A stretch of 64,000 bases of DNA from Amycolatopsis umgeniensis (GTDB taxonomy: Bacteria; Actinomycetota; Actinomycetes; Mycobacteriales; Pseudonocardiaceae). The stretch covers positions 7,998,001 through 8,062,000 of the forward strand of contig NZ_JACHMX010000001.1 of NCBI RefSeq assembly GCF_014205155.1, given 5' to 3'. Under the pieces are notes generated by a model, which saw only the letters and a program-made list of their open reading frames with translations, ran no database searches and was not told the origin of the DNA. A program made the translations under genes and the position numbers. Shown one piece after another: positions 32,217 through 41,292 of this stretch (its first letter is position 1; each line of letters begins with the position of its first letter).

Positions 32217-33731
32217 TCACTCCCGGCGCGAGTCCCCGGCCCGGCTCAACGGTGACGTCGGAGCCCGCGGCGAAGGGGGATCCGCGGCCAGGGTGGGCGC
32301 CATCATCACCCGGTTCCGTCCGCTCCGCTTCGCTTGGTACATGGCCGAGTCCGCCGCGCGGAAGAGCTCCCCGTAGTCCGTCGAGTGCTCGGGCGAGAGC
32401 CCGACGCCGATCGACACGGTGCAGCCGTGGATCGGTCCCACCGCGCGGGGTTCGTTGGTGGCGTGGCCGCTGGCGAGTTCCGTCAGACCGGTGATCGCGG
32501 TCTTCGCGACGGCCTCCCGGATCCGCTCGGCGATCCGCATCGCCTCCTCGCGGGTGGTGTCCGGCAGCAGTACCGAGAACTCCTCGCCACCCCACCGCCC
32601 GACGACGTCGCCCGACCGCGTGTTCTGCCGCAGGACTGCGCTGACGCAGCCGAGCACGATGTCGCCGCCGGAATGCCCGTACTTGTCGTTCCACTGCTTG
32701 AAGTGGTCGAGGTCCAGCATCAGGAACGCCGTCGGCCGACGGTCGGTCTGGTCTTCGAGCAGGCGCAGGGCCGCCGGGGCGTGGAAGGAGTCCTCGGTCA
32801 GCAGGCCGGTCTTCCGGTCGCGCTGGCTGCGCGCGATCGTGTCCGCCAGGGCCTGCGAGAGCCGGGTCGAGCGCAGCGCGACGCCGATCATCACCAGTGG
32901 CACCAGCGCGATGTTGACGGCGCCGAGGATCGTGGTGCACGCGGCGAGCTGCAGCGCGTAGACGAAGTCCGCGTTGTCGGCCCAGCTGCCGATCAGCTTC
33001 TGCCGTCGCCAGCCGCCCCATGCCAGCCCGCGCGCGATACTGATCAGGAGCGACTGCGACACGAAGTACCAGAGCGCGGCGCCCACCAGCGCGACGGCGG
33101 CCACCACGATGTCGCCCGCCCGCTGGGGGAGCAGGCCCGATTCGAGCCAGGTGTGCAGTGACGTCAGTTCGGTGATCGTGTGCACGCCGAGGATGGACGC
33201 GGCGTGCGCGGCGGTGGTGAAGAGGAACGTCGTCATCGCCTTGTGCGCGATGGAGTAGCGCTGCACGCGCACCATCAGCAACAGCGCGAGCGAGTAGGTG
33301 GGCGGCAGCAGGACGGCCGCGCTGCCCAGCCAGACGGCGGTCTGGTCGATGTGCTCGCCGCGCCGGTCGTCGGCTCGGCGTTGTTCTTCCGGATGCTGTG
33401 TCTGGACGAGGTACCAGATGGTGCAGCCCGCGATCACGCCGAAACGGACGAGGTCCGTGGTCGTGGCGGAGGCCTTGAAGCCGCTGTAGAGCGCCCAAGC
33501 CGCGACGGCGATCTCGGTGCCGAGCATCCAGAAGACCGCCGCGGGCGGCAGCCGCCACAGTTCCCAGCCCGCCGGATGCCGCAGGGTGTTCCAGGCGCGA
33601 CCACGCAACCGCCAGACGCGGGCGGCGGCGAGGCCTACTGTGTCGGCGAAACCCCGGAGCGAACCGGGCGGCCGCTCCGAGACCACGTCACGGTCGTGCT
33701 TGCCGAACTCGCTGACGGGGGCCACCTCCAT
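32217..33731 (-). CDS. Membrane-bound diguanylate cyclase (GGDEF), second copy
   Basis: 504 residues: a cytoplasmic N-terminus of about 60, a membrane domain of about 7-8 helices (to about 290), then a GGDEF domain with LMLDLDHFKQWNDKYGH and GRWGGEEF, and an intact RxxD inhibitory site (RSGD) five residues before. An insertion of about 20 residues (TELASGHATNEPRAVGPIHG) lies after the active site. It synthesises c-di-GMP. The membrane part shares TDLVRFGV and its helix pattern with the cyclase at 20914-22212. The gene is monocistronic, convergent with PAP2 and divergent from the P450. Confidence 0.92.
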   Translation of the reverse strand: MEVAPVSEFGKHDRDVVSERPPGSLRGFADTVGLAAARVWRLRGRAWNTLRHPAGWELWRLPPAAVFWMLGTEIAVAAWALYSGFKASATTTDLVRFGVIAGCTIWYLVQTQHPEEQRRADDRRGEHIDQTAVWLGSAAVLLPPTYSLALLLMVRVQRYSIAHKAMTTFLFTTAAHAASILGVHTITELTSLHTWLESGLLPQRAGDIVVAAVALVGAALWYFVSQSLLISIARGLAWGGWRRQKLIGSWADNADFVYALQLAACTTILGAVNIALVPLVMIGVALRSTRLSQALADTIARSQRDRKTGLLTEDSFHAPAALRLLEDQTDRRPTAFLMLDLDHFKQWNDKYGHSGGDIVLGCVSAVLRQNTRSGDVVGRWGGEEFSVLLPDTTREEAMRIAERIREAVAKTAITGLTELASGHATNEPRAVGPIHGCTVSIGVGLSPEHSTDYGELFRAADSAMYQAKRSGRNRVMMAPTLAADPPSPRAPTSPLSRAGDSRRE

Positions 33732-33872
33732 CCGTTACGCACCGCACCCGCTTCGATCTTGCTGGGTAACCGCAAGGGGGTGACAGGGGGACCGCGTTGA
33801 CGATCGCGTGAGACAGGCCAATGCCTGCGTTCGCCCGACGCGATACCGCCACCAGCTGGCAGGGTGGCTCGT

Positions 33873-35093
33873 ATGCCTGACGCCGCATACGATGCCGACG
33901 CGGTCCCTGTGATGTTCGGCCCGGACTTCGACAGGGATCCCTCGCCCGCTTACGAATGGCTTCGGGTGAACGCCCCGGCGTTCCGGCTTCCGCTGCCCGG
34001 CGACACCTGGACCTGGCTGCTGACCCGGCACGCGGACGTCGTTTCCGCGATGGCCGACCCGCGGCTGTCCAAATGCCCGTCCGTGGCCGCGGACCACTGG
34101 CGCAAGGCCAACCTCGGCCTGCCAGCCGACCATCGGCCGACGCTCATCAGGCATATGAACAACGTCGAGGGCGACGAACACGCGCGGCTGCGCAAGGCTT
34201 GCGCCGGCGCGTTCGGCCCCCGGCGGCTGCAGCACATGCGCGACCGCACGTATCAGCTGGCGAACGAACTGCTCGACCCGATCCTCGACCGCGGCGAGGG
34301 CGACCTCGTCGAGGATTTCGCCTACCCGCTGGGAATCCGCTCGATCTGCGAGCTGATCGGCATCCCGGACACGCTCCTGGACGAGGTCCGTCCGCCCGCG
34401 CTGGTGGTCGCCGCCGGTGACGTCACCGACATGGCGTCGATGCTCGAGGCGACAGACGATCTGGACAGGCTCCTCGCCGGCGTGGTCGCCGCGAAACGGG
34501 TCGAACCCGGGGCGGATCTGATCAGCGACCTGCTCGCGCAGGAGGCCGCCGGGAAGCTCACCGGAGAAGAGGTCGCGGCGACGGCGTTCCTGTCGCTGAT
34601 CGCCGGGCACGAGACGACGATCAGTCTCATCGCGTCCACCGCGCTGACCCTCATCACGCATCCGGAGGAGGCCGCCCGCGCCCGCGCCGACGGCTCGCAT
34701 CTGACGCTCGTCATCGAGGAGGTCCTGCGCCGCGACACCCCGCTGCAGAACACCAGCTGGCGTTTCGTCACCGAGCCGATGGAGCTCGCCGGGCAGCTGA
34801 TGGAGGCGGGTGACCCGATCCTGTTGTCCTTGCTGGCGGCCAATCGCGACCCCGAAGTCCACCCCGAACCGCTCGCTTTCCGCCCCGGTGAGCGACCGGT
34901 GCGGCACGTGGCCTTCGGCGTCGGCCCGCATATCTGCATCGGCGCCGCGCTCGCGCGGATGCAGGCGTCCGCGGCCTTGGAGACGTTGGTCGACCGCGCG
35001 CCGTCGATGACGCTGACCGTGCCGGAAGACAGGCTCGTGTGGTGGCCGAGCGCGATCACCCGCGGCCTGCACAACCTCCCGGTGAAGCTCTAG
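33873..35093 (+). CDS. Cytochrome P450 monooxygenase
   Basis: A 406-residue soluble class I P450. All signature sites are present: I-helix AGHETT (244-249), ExxR (Glu283-Arg286), and haem loop FGVGPHICIG with Cys355 as the thiolate ligand. The N-terminal SPAYEWLRVNAPAFRLPLPG and the TWTWLLTRHADV segment are typical of actinomycete CYP105/CYP107-type enzymes. No ferredoxin or reductase gene is adjacent and no biosynthetic partners flank it, so the substrate is unknown. Confidence 0.92.
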   Translation: MPDAAYDADAVPVMFGPDFDRDPSPAYEWLRVNAPAFRLPLPGDTWTWLLTRHADVVSAMADPRLSKCPSVAADHWRKANLGLPADHRPTLIRHMNNVEGDEHARLRKACAGAFGPRRLQHMRDRTYQLANELLDPILDRGEGDLVEDFAYPLGIRSICELIGIPDTLLDEVRPPALVVAAGDVTDMASMLEATDDLDRLLAGVVAAKRVEPGADLISDLLAQEAAGKLTGEEVAATAFLSLIAGHETTISLIASTALTLITHPEEAARARADGSHLTLVIEEVLRRDTPLQNTSWRFVTEPMELAGQLMEAGDPILLSLLAANRDPEVHPEPLAFRPGERPVRHVAFGVGPHICIGAALARMQASAALETLVDRAPSMTLTVPEDRLVWWPSAITRGLHNLPVKL

Positions 35094-35100
35094 ACCGGTG

Positions 35101-35179
35101 GCTGAAGGGAACCATGCCCGCATCGCATGACGGGAAAGCGTCCTTCACCGCGTCGCATGCGGTGAAGGTTCCCTTCAGC
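35101..35179. repeat. 79 bp MITE-like inverted-repeat element, copy 2 (inverted)
   Basis: Perfect 13 bp terminal repeats, GCTGAAGGGAACC and GGTTCCCTTCAGC, fill the gap between the convergent P450 and regulator genes. Read on the minus strand it aligns along its length with the 9266-9346 element (shared ACGCGGTGAAGG and CGCTTTC stretches, then GCGGG-ATGGT-CCCTTCAGCC). An internal GGTGAAGG/CCTTCACC pair adds a nested hairpin. No reading frame inside; likely a terminator now. Confidence 0.75.
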
Positions 35180-35184
35180 TCTCT

Positions 35185-37476
35185 CTAGACCGTGCCTTCG
35201 AGCCTGCCCCGCAGCACGCTCGCCTTCCGGTCGTCGAGATCCATGACGAGCTGGAGCGCGTCGCGCCACACTGTCATGGCCTCCTCGCGGTGACCCAGCT
35301 CGGCCAGTGCGCAACCTCGTTCGTCGAGCGCGTCGGCCTGGCCCCAGACGTCGCCGCAGTTCCGGTACGCGGTCAGTGCCTGCTCGCAGTACTCGAGCGC
35401 GTGCTCCGGATCGCCGAACCGGCGGCAGGTCCGCGCGAGCGGCACCAGCGCGAAACCCATGCCGTGCTGGTCGGCGTCCTTCGCGTAGGCATCGAAGGCG
35501 CGAAGGCCGTGTTCGAGGGCCAGATCGCGTTCGCCGAGGTCGCGGTAGGCGCGGCCGAGGTGGACCCGCGCGGTCGCTTCGCCGAGCTGATAGCCGATCC
35601 GCGTGTTCACCTCCACACTCTGTTCCGCGAGCCGCACGGCTTCGGCGTATTCCTCGCGCTCGTGCGCGATGTTGCCGAGTCCGACCAGCGCCCAGCCCAG
35701 GCTCGGGTTCTCGCCGATCTCTTCGGAGATCTCGACGGCCTGTCCGAACAGCTCGTGCGCGCGGTCGAGGTCGCCGCGACGCCGGTGCGCCTCGGCGAGG
35801 TTGATCGCCGACCACGCCAGCCCGCCGAGGTCGCCGCCCGCCTTCGCGGACTCGATCGCCACGTCATGGCTGGAGATCCACGTCTGCCACGGCCTGCCGA
35901 GCAGGTGGTAGTCGAACAGTTCCACCGGCAGCCGCCAGCCGATCTCGTACAGCCCGTGATCCAGCGCCATCCGCGCGACACCGGTGATGCTCGGCATCTC
36001 CGACGCGCACCAGATGTAGGCCTCGTCGAAGGTGTCGAACCGGATCGGCTCGACGCCTTCGGGCGCCGGACCGAGGTCGATGTGGTGGTCGCGGGCGGGC
36101 GTCAGCGTCCAGCTCGCCGCGTTGGCCGCGTAGAGGTACCAGTGGGTCAGCCGGGAAACCGCCGCCTGCCGTTCGTCCCGCCATTGTTCGGTGGCGGCTT
36201 CTTCGGCGGCGTAGACGCGGAGCAGGTCGTGGAACCGGTAGTACCGGGCGCCGACCTGCTGGACGAGGTACGCCTGCACGAGTTTGTCGACGAGCCGTCG
36301 CGCGTCGTGTTCGGGCAGCCCGGAGAGCGCGGCCGCCGCGCCCGAGGTGAATCGCGGGCCGGGGTGGAGGCCGAGCAGCCGGAACATGCGGGCGGTGTCG
36401 GCGTCGAGCGCACGGTAGGACCAGCTGAAGGCGGCCCGGACCCCGACGGCGTCGTCGTCGACGGCGAGCAGTTCCAGCCGCCGCCCTTCGGCGACGAGTT
36501 CGCCGGCGAGGTCGCCGACACTCTGATGGGGATGCGTGGCGACTCGCTCGGCCGCGATGTTCACCGCCAGCGGCAGCGCCGCGCACAGCTGGACGAGCCT
36601 GCAGACGCCTTCGGGATCGCCCGCCGCGCGTTCGTCGCCGATGAGATCCGCCATGAGCCGCGTCGCTTCGAGATCTTCCAGTGGTTCCAAGGAAACCTGG
36701 ACCGCGCCACTGCCGACGACCAGTCCGGAGAGCCGTCGCCTGCTGGTGATCAGCACGGTGGTGTCCGGGGTGCCGGGCAGTACCGGCCGCACCTGATGCG
36801 AGTCGAGGGCGTTGTCCAGTACGACGAGTGTGCGCTGACCGCGCAGCAGGCCGCGCAGGAGCGCGAGTCGCATGTGCTCCTCGGCGGGAACGCGGTCGGG
36901 GCGGACACCCACGCACCGGAGGAGGTCGTCGAGGATGTCGGCGGGTTGCGCGGGGGAGCCCGCCGCGTAGCCGCGCAGATCCGACCAAAGAACGCTGTCG
37001 AACTCCTCCTGCCGCCGGTTCGCCCATTTCAGCACCAGCGCCGTCTTCCCGACTCCGGGCGGCCCGGCCACGAAGACCACGTTGGCCGGTCCGCCGAGCA
37101 CTTTCTCGTCGAGCAGGGCGAACTGTTCTTCCCTGCCGACGAAATGGCCCGGTGGCGCGGGAAGATGGACATACGGTTCCGCGCGGGCGGCTTCGGCGAG
37201 GACGATCAGCGTCCCGCCCGCCTCCAGCGCGCGATCGCAGGCTTCGGCGAATTCCGCACTCGGTGGGGTGAGGCCGCGTTCGGCCCGGCTGATGAGACTT
37301 TTGTCGACATAGGCGAGTTTCTGGAGTTCGCGCAGCGCCAGTCCTTTGGCCTGCCGCCGTTGCCGCAGTGCGCGCCCGAACGCCAGCGCGGCCGCCGAAA
37401 CCGGCCTCGGTTCCGTGCGTGCTTTCCCGGTTTCCCCGGATCTGGCCGAGCCGGAATTCTCGGTCACCAGAAGCAC
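35185..37476 (-). CDS. HTH-NB-ARC-TPR regulator
   Basis: 763 residues. An XRE-type helix-turn-helix lies at about 30-90 (LRQRRQAKGLALRELQKLAYVDKSLISRAERGLTP). An NB-ARC/STAND ATPase follows with Walker A GPPGVGKT at 138-145 and Walker B RTLVVLDNA; a winged-helix region and C-terminal TPR repeats (about 530-760) complete it. Proteins of this layout (AfsR-like without the SARP part) are switch regulators of secondary metabolism and development. The GTG at 37476 follows GGGAG; a GTG three codons in is equally possible. It is divergent from the MRDREM micro-ORF and the EamA transporter. Confidence 0.88.
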   Translation of the reverse strand: MLLVTENSGSARSGETGKARTEPRPVSAAALAFGRALRQRRQAKGLALRELQKLAYVDKSLISRAERGLTPPSAEFAEACDRALEAGGTLIVLAEAARAEPYVHLPAPPGHFVGREEQFALLDEKVLGGPANVVFVAGPPGVGKTALVLKWANRRQEEFDSVLWSDLRGYAAGSPAQPADILDDLLRCVGVRPDRVPAEEHMRLALLRGLLRGQRTLVVLDNALDSHQVRPVLPGTPDTTVLITSRRRLSGLVVGSGAVQVSLEPLEDLEATRLMADLIGDERAAGDPEGVCRLVQLCAALPLAVNIAAERVATHPHQSVGDLAGELVAEGRRLELLAVDDDAVGVRAAFSWSYRALDADTARMFRLLGLHPGPRFTSGAAAALSGLPEHDARRLVDKLVQAYLVQQVGARYYRFHDLLRVYAAEEAATEQWRDERQAAVSRLTHWYLYAANAASWTLTPARDHHIDLGPAPEGVEPIRFDTFDEAYIWCASEMPSITGVARMALDHGLYEIGWRLPVELFDYHLLGRPWQTWISSHDVAIESAKAGGDLGGLAWSAINLAEAHRRRGDLDRAHELFGQAVEISEEIGENPSLGWALVGLGNIAHEREEYAEAVRLAEQSVEVNTRIGYQLGEATARVHLGRAYRDLGERDLALEHGLRAFDAYAKDADQHGMGFALVPLARTCRRFGDPEHALEYCEQALTAYRNCGDVWGQADALDERGCALAELGHREEAMTVWRDALQLVMDLDDRKASVLRGRLEGTV

Positions 37477-37697
37477 CTTTCTCCCTGCTCCGCGGCAGAT
37501 CGTGCCACAACGGCGCGACGGCGGGCAGGGCCATCTGCCGATTCGCCGCTGGGCGGAATGGCTCCGCGTGCGACAACCTTCCCATTACATGGGTCACAAC
37601 ACGGCCACCGGGTGTGCGGACGTGCGAAGACAGCCCCCAAACTGTGCGAGAACGCGCCCGTTCCCCACCGGTGCGCCAGTCGAAAGGGAGGTGGATC

Positions 37698-37718
37698 ATG
37701 CGCGACCGCGAAATGTGA
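37698..37718 (+). CDS. Micro-ORF encoding MRDREM
   Basis: ATG-CGC-GAC-CGC-GAA-ATG-TGA behind AAAGGGAGGTG (37684 onward; 7 bases from GGAGG to ATG). The ribosome-binding site is as strong as those of the DNNW micro-ORFs and the peptide opens with the same MRD. It lies in the 445 bp gap 37477-37921 upstream of the EamA gene. It could be a leader peptide for that gene; the rest of the gap shows no other gene. Confidence 0.35.
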   Translation: MRDREM

Positions 37719-37921
37719 GCAGGCCCTGTTCCGCCTTGCGAACAACCGGGCGAGTGCTGATCTCCTCGGAAGCGGCCGTGGCCGTCCTTCCCGGCGGCCA
37801 CGACCGTCACCTTTCGGAACATGTAGGACCGCTTAACGTCGGTGTAGATCTTTTCACTTGTCCTGACGAGTCGCCCGAGGCAGCTTGGAGAGGTATCGAG
37901 CAGCCCGGCGAAAGGAACGAA

Positions 37922-38857
37922 GTGAGCATCGGCGCGCCAGGAACCCTGGTCCGGATGGGCGTTCTCGCCCTGCTGTGGGGATCGGGGTTCTTGTGGATCA
38001 AGCTCGCGCTGACCGGGCTGCCGCCCGTTCAGCTCACCGTCATCCGCTGCGCTCTCGGCGCGGCGGTCCTTCTCGTCCTGAGCCGCTGGGCCGGGCAACG
38101 CCTTCCGCGTGACCGCCGGATCTGGGGCAGGCTCCTCGTCGCCGCCTTCTTCTGCAACGCGTTGCCGTTCGCGTTGTTCAGCATCGGTGAACTGACCGTG
38201 GATTCCGGTATCGCCGGGGTGATGAACGCGACGACACCGCTGTGGTCGTTGCTGATCGGCATCGGGATCGGCACCGAACGCCGGATCACCGTGCTCCGGG
38301 TGGGCGGGCTGGTCCTCGGTTTCGCCGGCATCGTGCTGATCTTCGCGCCCTGGCAGAAGAGCGGCCTGCTCGGTTGGGGGACGCTGGCCCTGCTCGGCGC
38401 CGGCATCAGCTACGCCATCGCTTTCGCTTACATGGGACGGAAACTCGTCGGCCAGGGCGGGCCGATCGCGATCTCCGCCGCGCAGTTGCTGGCGGCCACC
38501 GGGCTGAGCGCGCTCGCGTTGCCGTTCGACGCGGCGCCGTCCGGGCCGCTGAACGTGACCGCCGTGCTCGCCGTCGTCGTCCTCGGGATCTTCGGCACCG
38601 GCATCACCTTCTACCTCAACTACCGGCTCATCGCCGACGAAGGCGCGACCTCCGCGGCGACCGTGGGCTATCTGCTGCCTGTCGTGTCGGTCGCACTGGG
38701 CGCGATCGTGCTCGGCGAGGAACTCGGCCCGCGGGTGCTCGCCGGGATGGCGGTGGTGCTGCTCGGAGTCGCCTTGACGCGCTACGTGAGGTCTTCGGCG
38801 AGCAAATCCATCAGCAACCCGTCGTGCCAGCCGTCGCCCACGGTGTCGCGTTCGTAG
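37922..38857 (+). CDS. EamA/DMT-family transporter
   Basis: 311 residues, about ten membrane helices arranged as two EamA repeats: first half MGVLALLWGSGFLWIKLALTG, second half LLGWGTLALLGAGISYAIAFAYMGRKL. GTG start with AAAGGA upstream. Members export amino acids, nucleosides and other metabolites; the substrate cannot be read. The last ~25 codons overlap the end of the convergent acetyltransferase gene by 76 bp, and the final residues (SKSISNPSCQ...) are atypical for the family, suggesting stop-codon drift into the neighbour. Confidence 0.85.
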   Translation: MSIGAPGTLVRMGVLALLWGSGFLWIKLALTGLPPVQLTVIRCALGAAVLLVLSRWAGQRLPRDRRIWGRLLVAAFFCNALPFALFSIGELTVDSGIAGVMNATTPLWSLLIGIGIGTERRITVLRVGGLVLGFAGIVLIFAPWQKSGLLGWGTLALLGAGISYAIAFAYMGRKLVGQGGPIAISAAQLLAATGLSALALPFDAAPSGPLNVTAVLAVVVLGIFGTGITFYLNYRLIADEGATSAATVGYLLPVVSVALGAIVLGEELGPRVLAGMAVVLLGVALTRYVRSSASKSISNPSCQPSPTVSRS

Positions 38858-39369
38858 CGGCGCATCACCCCGACCTCCCGGAAACCGACGGCCTTGTAGC
38901 AGCGGATCGCGGCTTCGTTGTCCACGGCGGGATCGATCACCAGCCGGTGATGCCCGCGATCGTGCACGAGATGGCGGGCCATCGCGCGGACGGTGTCGGT
39001 GCCCAGCCCCCGTCCGTGCGCGGCCGGGTCGAGGAAGAGGTCGACCGACGCGTGCCGGTACATCGGGTCCTCCTCCTCGCCGTACTGGACGAAGCCGCGG
39101 ACGACTCCGTCCTCCAGGACGGTGAAGCAGGCCGTCGTCGGATCGTCGAACGGCCAGGTGGGGGAGTCGTCGACCGAACCCCAGCGCGCCCTGACCGCGG
39201 CCTCGCCCCGGATCCGCCGCAGATCCGCGACATGGGCTTCGGTGACCGGGGTCAGGATCACGATCTCCCCGTGCAACTCGGTGGTCAGTTCCCGCTCCGT
39301 CCGCTCGTTCGAGTGGCGCCAGTCTAGGGAGGCCCCGCCGGGACCGCACGAAGACAGGGGACATCTCAA
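38782..39369 (-). CDS. GNAT family acetyltransferase (AacC/RimJ-like)
   Basis: Up to 195 residues; the GNAT domain begins at about residue 34 (HGEIVILTPVTEAHVADLRRI) and carries the acetyl-CoA loop HGRGLGTDTVRAMARHLV and a C-terminal NEAAIRCYKAVGF strand-helix. The sequence resembles the aminoglycoside 6'-acetyltransferase/RimJ group, but no resistance role can be claimed. The start is uncertain: the upstream extension looks non-coding, no ATG or GTG lies near the domain, and CTG at 39288 with GGAG six bases upstream is the best placed candidate. Overlaps the EamA gene by 76 bp. Confidence 0.78.
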   Translation of the reverse strand: MRCPLSSCGPGGASLDWRHSNERTERELTTELHGEIVILTPVTEAHVADLRRIRGEAAVRARWGSVDDSPTWPFDDPTTACFTVLEDGVVRGFVQYGEEEDPMYRHASVDLFLDPAAHGRGLGTDTVRAMARHLVHDRGHHRLVIDPAVDNEAAIRCYKAVGFREVGVMRRYERDTVGDGWHDGLLMDLLAEDLT

Positions 39370-39410
39370 CCGGGATCGGGTATCAACGAAAGGGAAGGTG
39401 GAGGTGGGTC

Positions 39411-39611
39411 ATGGGGAACCTGTTCGAGGGACTGCGCCCGGTTGAGGAACTCGTCGACGGCGGGGCGACGGCCGTCCGCGCGGTGGTGTTGCGCAAGGCG
39501 ACCGAAGCGGTCGTCGCGAACGCCCGCGACGCGACGGATTGCCGGATGCTGCTGGAGATGCTGGGGCTGCACTCCGAGCCCGCGACACGGTCCGACGACG
39601 TGGCCGCCTGA
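39411..39611 (+). CDS. Small hypothetical protein (66 aa)
   Basis: 66 residues with an excellent ribosome-binding site (GGAGGTGGGTC before ATG). Amphipathic helices (VEELVDGGATAVRAVVLRKATEAVVANARDA, then CRMLLEMLGLHSEP) suggest a small helical, perhaps nucleic-acid- or protein-binding, factor. No signal peptide, no recognisable family. It is convergent with the VOC gene and stands alone; the strong translation signal and normal codon usage make it a probable real gene. Confidence 0.6.
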   Translation: MGNLFEGLRPVEELVDGGATAVRAVVLRKATEAVVANARDATDCRMLLEMLGLHSEPATRSDDVAA

Positions 39612-39625
39612 GCCCGCACGACGCT

Positions 39626-39985
39626 TCAGTGCCGCGGCAGCACGCAGAACTCGTTGCCCTCCGGGTCGGCCATGACCACCCAGTGGTCCGACTCGGGGTC
39701 TTCGACGACCTTGGCGCCGAGTGACACCAGCCTGGCGACCTCTTCGCGTTGCTCGAGTTCGGTGGGGGCGAGGTCGAGGTGCAGCCGGTTCTTGCCGGAC
39801 TTCTCCTCGGGCACCGGCTGGAACAGCAGACTCGGCACGCCCGGGCTCTTCAGCTCGACATAGGTCACCCCGTGGCCGTCCGTCCACCGGGAGGTTTCGG
39901 GGTAGCCGAGGGCTTCCTTCCAGAACGCGGCCAGTGCTTCGGCCTCACGGCAGTCGACGGCGACAGCGAGCATCCGGGTTCGCAT
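39626..39985 (-). CDS. VOC/glyoxalase-like protein
   Basis: 119 residues with the two beta-alpha-beta-beta-beta modules of the vicinal-oxygen-chelate superfamily: MLAVAVDCREAEALAAFWKEALGYPE, VPSLLFQPVPEEKSGKNRLHLDLAP, WVVMADPEGNEFCVLP. The ATG at 39985 is preferred to longer frames. In this single-copy actinobacterial type a dimer forms the metal pocket. Reaction unknown; often annotated as glyoxalase/bleomycin-resistance-like without evidence of either activity. Confidence 0.85.
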   Translation of the reverse strand: MRTRMLAVAVDCREAEALAAFWKEALGYPETSRWTDGHGVTYVELKSPGVPSLLFQPVPEEKSGKNRLHLDLAPTELEQREEVARLVSLGAKVVEDPESDHWVVMADPEGNEFCVLPRH

Positions 39986-40076
39986 ACGTCCACGGTGGCA
40001 CGGAACGGCGAGGTTTGCCGGATGCGCGGACGGGCATCCGTCGGGCAGCAGATCCACTTCGCCGGAGGGAACAAGC

Positions 40077-41270
40077 ATGAAGGCCGTCACCTGGCACGGG
40101 AAACGCGATGTCCGGGTGGACACCGTCCCCGATCCGAAACTCGTCGATCCGACCGACGCCATCGTCCGCATCACGTCGACCGGCATCTGCGGCTCCGACC
40201 TGCATCTTTACGAGGTCCTCGGTGCGTTCATCGACGAAGGCGACGTTCTCGGGCACGAGCCGATGGGCATCGTCGAAGAGATCGGGACCGGTGTGACGAA
40301 CCTGAAACCCGGCGACCGGGTGGTGGTGCCGTTCAACATCTCCTGCGGCCACTGCTTCATGTGCGATCGCGGCCTGCAGTCGCAGTGCGAGACCACGCAG
40401 GTCACCGACCGCGGCAAGGGCGCGGCGCTGCTCGGTTACACCAAGCTCTACGGCCAGGTCCCGGGCGGGCAGGCCGAATACCTGCGCGTCCCGCAGGCCC
40501 ACTACGGCCCGATCAAGGTGCCGGCAGGTCCGCCGGACGAGCGTTTCGTCTACCTGTCCGACGTCGTGCCCACCGCCTGGCAGGCCGTCGACTACGCGAA
40601 CATCCCCGAGGGCGGCACTGTCGTGGTCTTCGGGCTGGGCCCGATCGGGCAGTTCTGCTGCCGGATCGCGAAGCACCGGGGCGCGGGCAAGGTGATCGGC
40701 ATCGACCTGGTCCCGGAACGTCTCGCGAAAGCGGCCGCGGCCGGGGTCGTCACCTACGACACGCGCGAGCACAAGTACATCGGCGACCTCATCCGTGAGG
40801 CCACCGGCGGCAGGGGAGCGGATTCGGTGATCGACGCCGTCGGGATGGAGGCGCACGGCGCCCCGGTCGGGCGGCTGGCGCAGAATCTCGTCGGCCTGCT
40901 GCCCGACCCCATCGGCGCGAAGATCACCGAGAAGGCCGCGATCGACAGGCTCAGCGTGGTGTACGCGGCCATCGACGCCGTCCGCCGCGGCGGCACGATC
41001 TCGCTGAGCGGCGTCTACGGCGGCATGGTCGACCCGCTGCCGATGATGGACCTCTTCGACAAGCAGATCACCTTGCGGATGGGGCAGGCCAACGTCCGGC
41101 GCTGGATCGACGACATCATGCCGCTGATCGCCGACGACGCCGATCCGCTCGGCGTCGAGGGTTTCGCGACGCACAAGCTGCCGCTGTCGGAAGCGCCGCA
41201 CGCCTACGAGATCTTCCAGAAGAAGCAGGACGGCGCGGTCAAGATCCTTCTGGAGCCGTCGGCGGCTTGA
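40077..41270 (+). CDS. Zinc-dependent alcohol dehydrogenase (formaldehyde dehydrogenase-like)
   Basis: 397 residues of the medium-chain dehydrogenase family. Catalytic zinc ligands Cys38 (GICGSDLHLYE) and His60-Glu61 (GHEPMG); structural zinc cysteines 90, 93, 96 and 104 (CGHCFMCDRGLQSQC); NAD(P) Rossmann motif VVFGLGPIGQFCC. Length and the Gln-rich insert are close to glutathione-independent formaldehyde dehydrogenases. An AGGGAACAAGC sequence precedes the ATG. It probably oxidises small alcohols or aldehydes in the cytoplasm; substrate unproven. Confidence 0.9.
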   Translation: MKAVTWHGKRDVRVDTVPDPKLVDPTDAIVRITSTGICGSDLHLYEVLGAFIDEGDVLGHEPMGIVEEIGTGVTNLKPGDRVVVPFNISCGHCFMCDRGLQSQCETTQVTDRGKGAALLGYTKLYGQVPGGQAEYLRVPQAHYGPIKVPAGPPDERFVYLSDVVPTAWQAVDYANIPEGGTVVVFGLGPIGQFCCRIAKHRGAGKVIGIDLVPERLAKAAAAGVVTYDTREHKYIGDLIREATGGRGADSVIDAVGMEAHGAPVGRLAQNLVGLLPDPIGAKITEKAAIDRLSVVYAAIDAVRRGGTISLSGVYGGMVDPLPMMDLFDKQITLRMGQANVRRWIDDIMPLIADDADPLGVEGFATHKLPLSEAPHAYEIFQKKQDGAVKILLEPSAA

Positions 41271-41292
41271 GGTACCAGGGCATACTCGCCGG

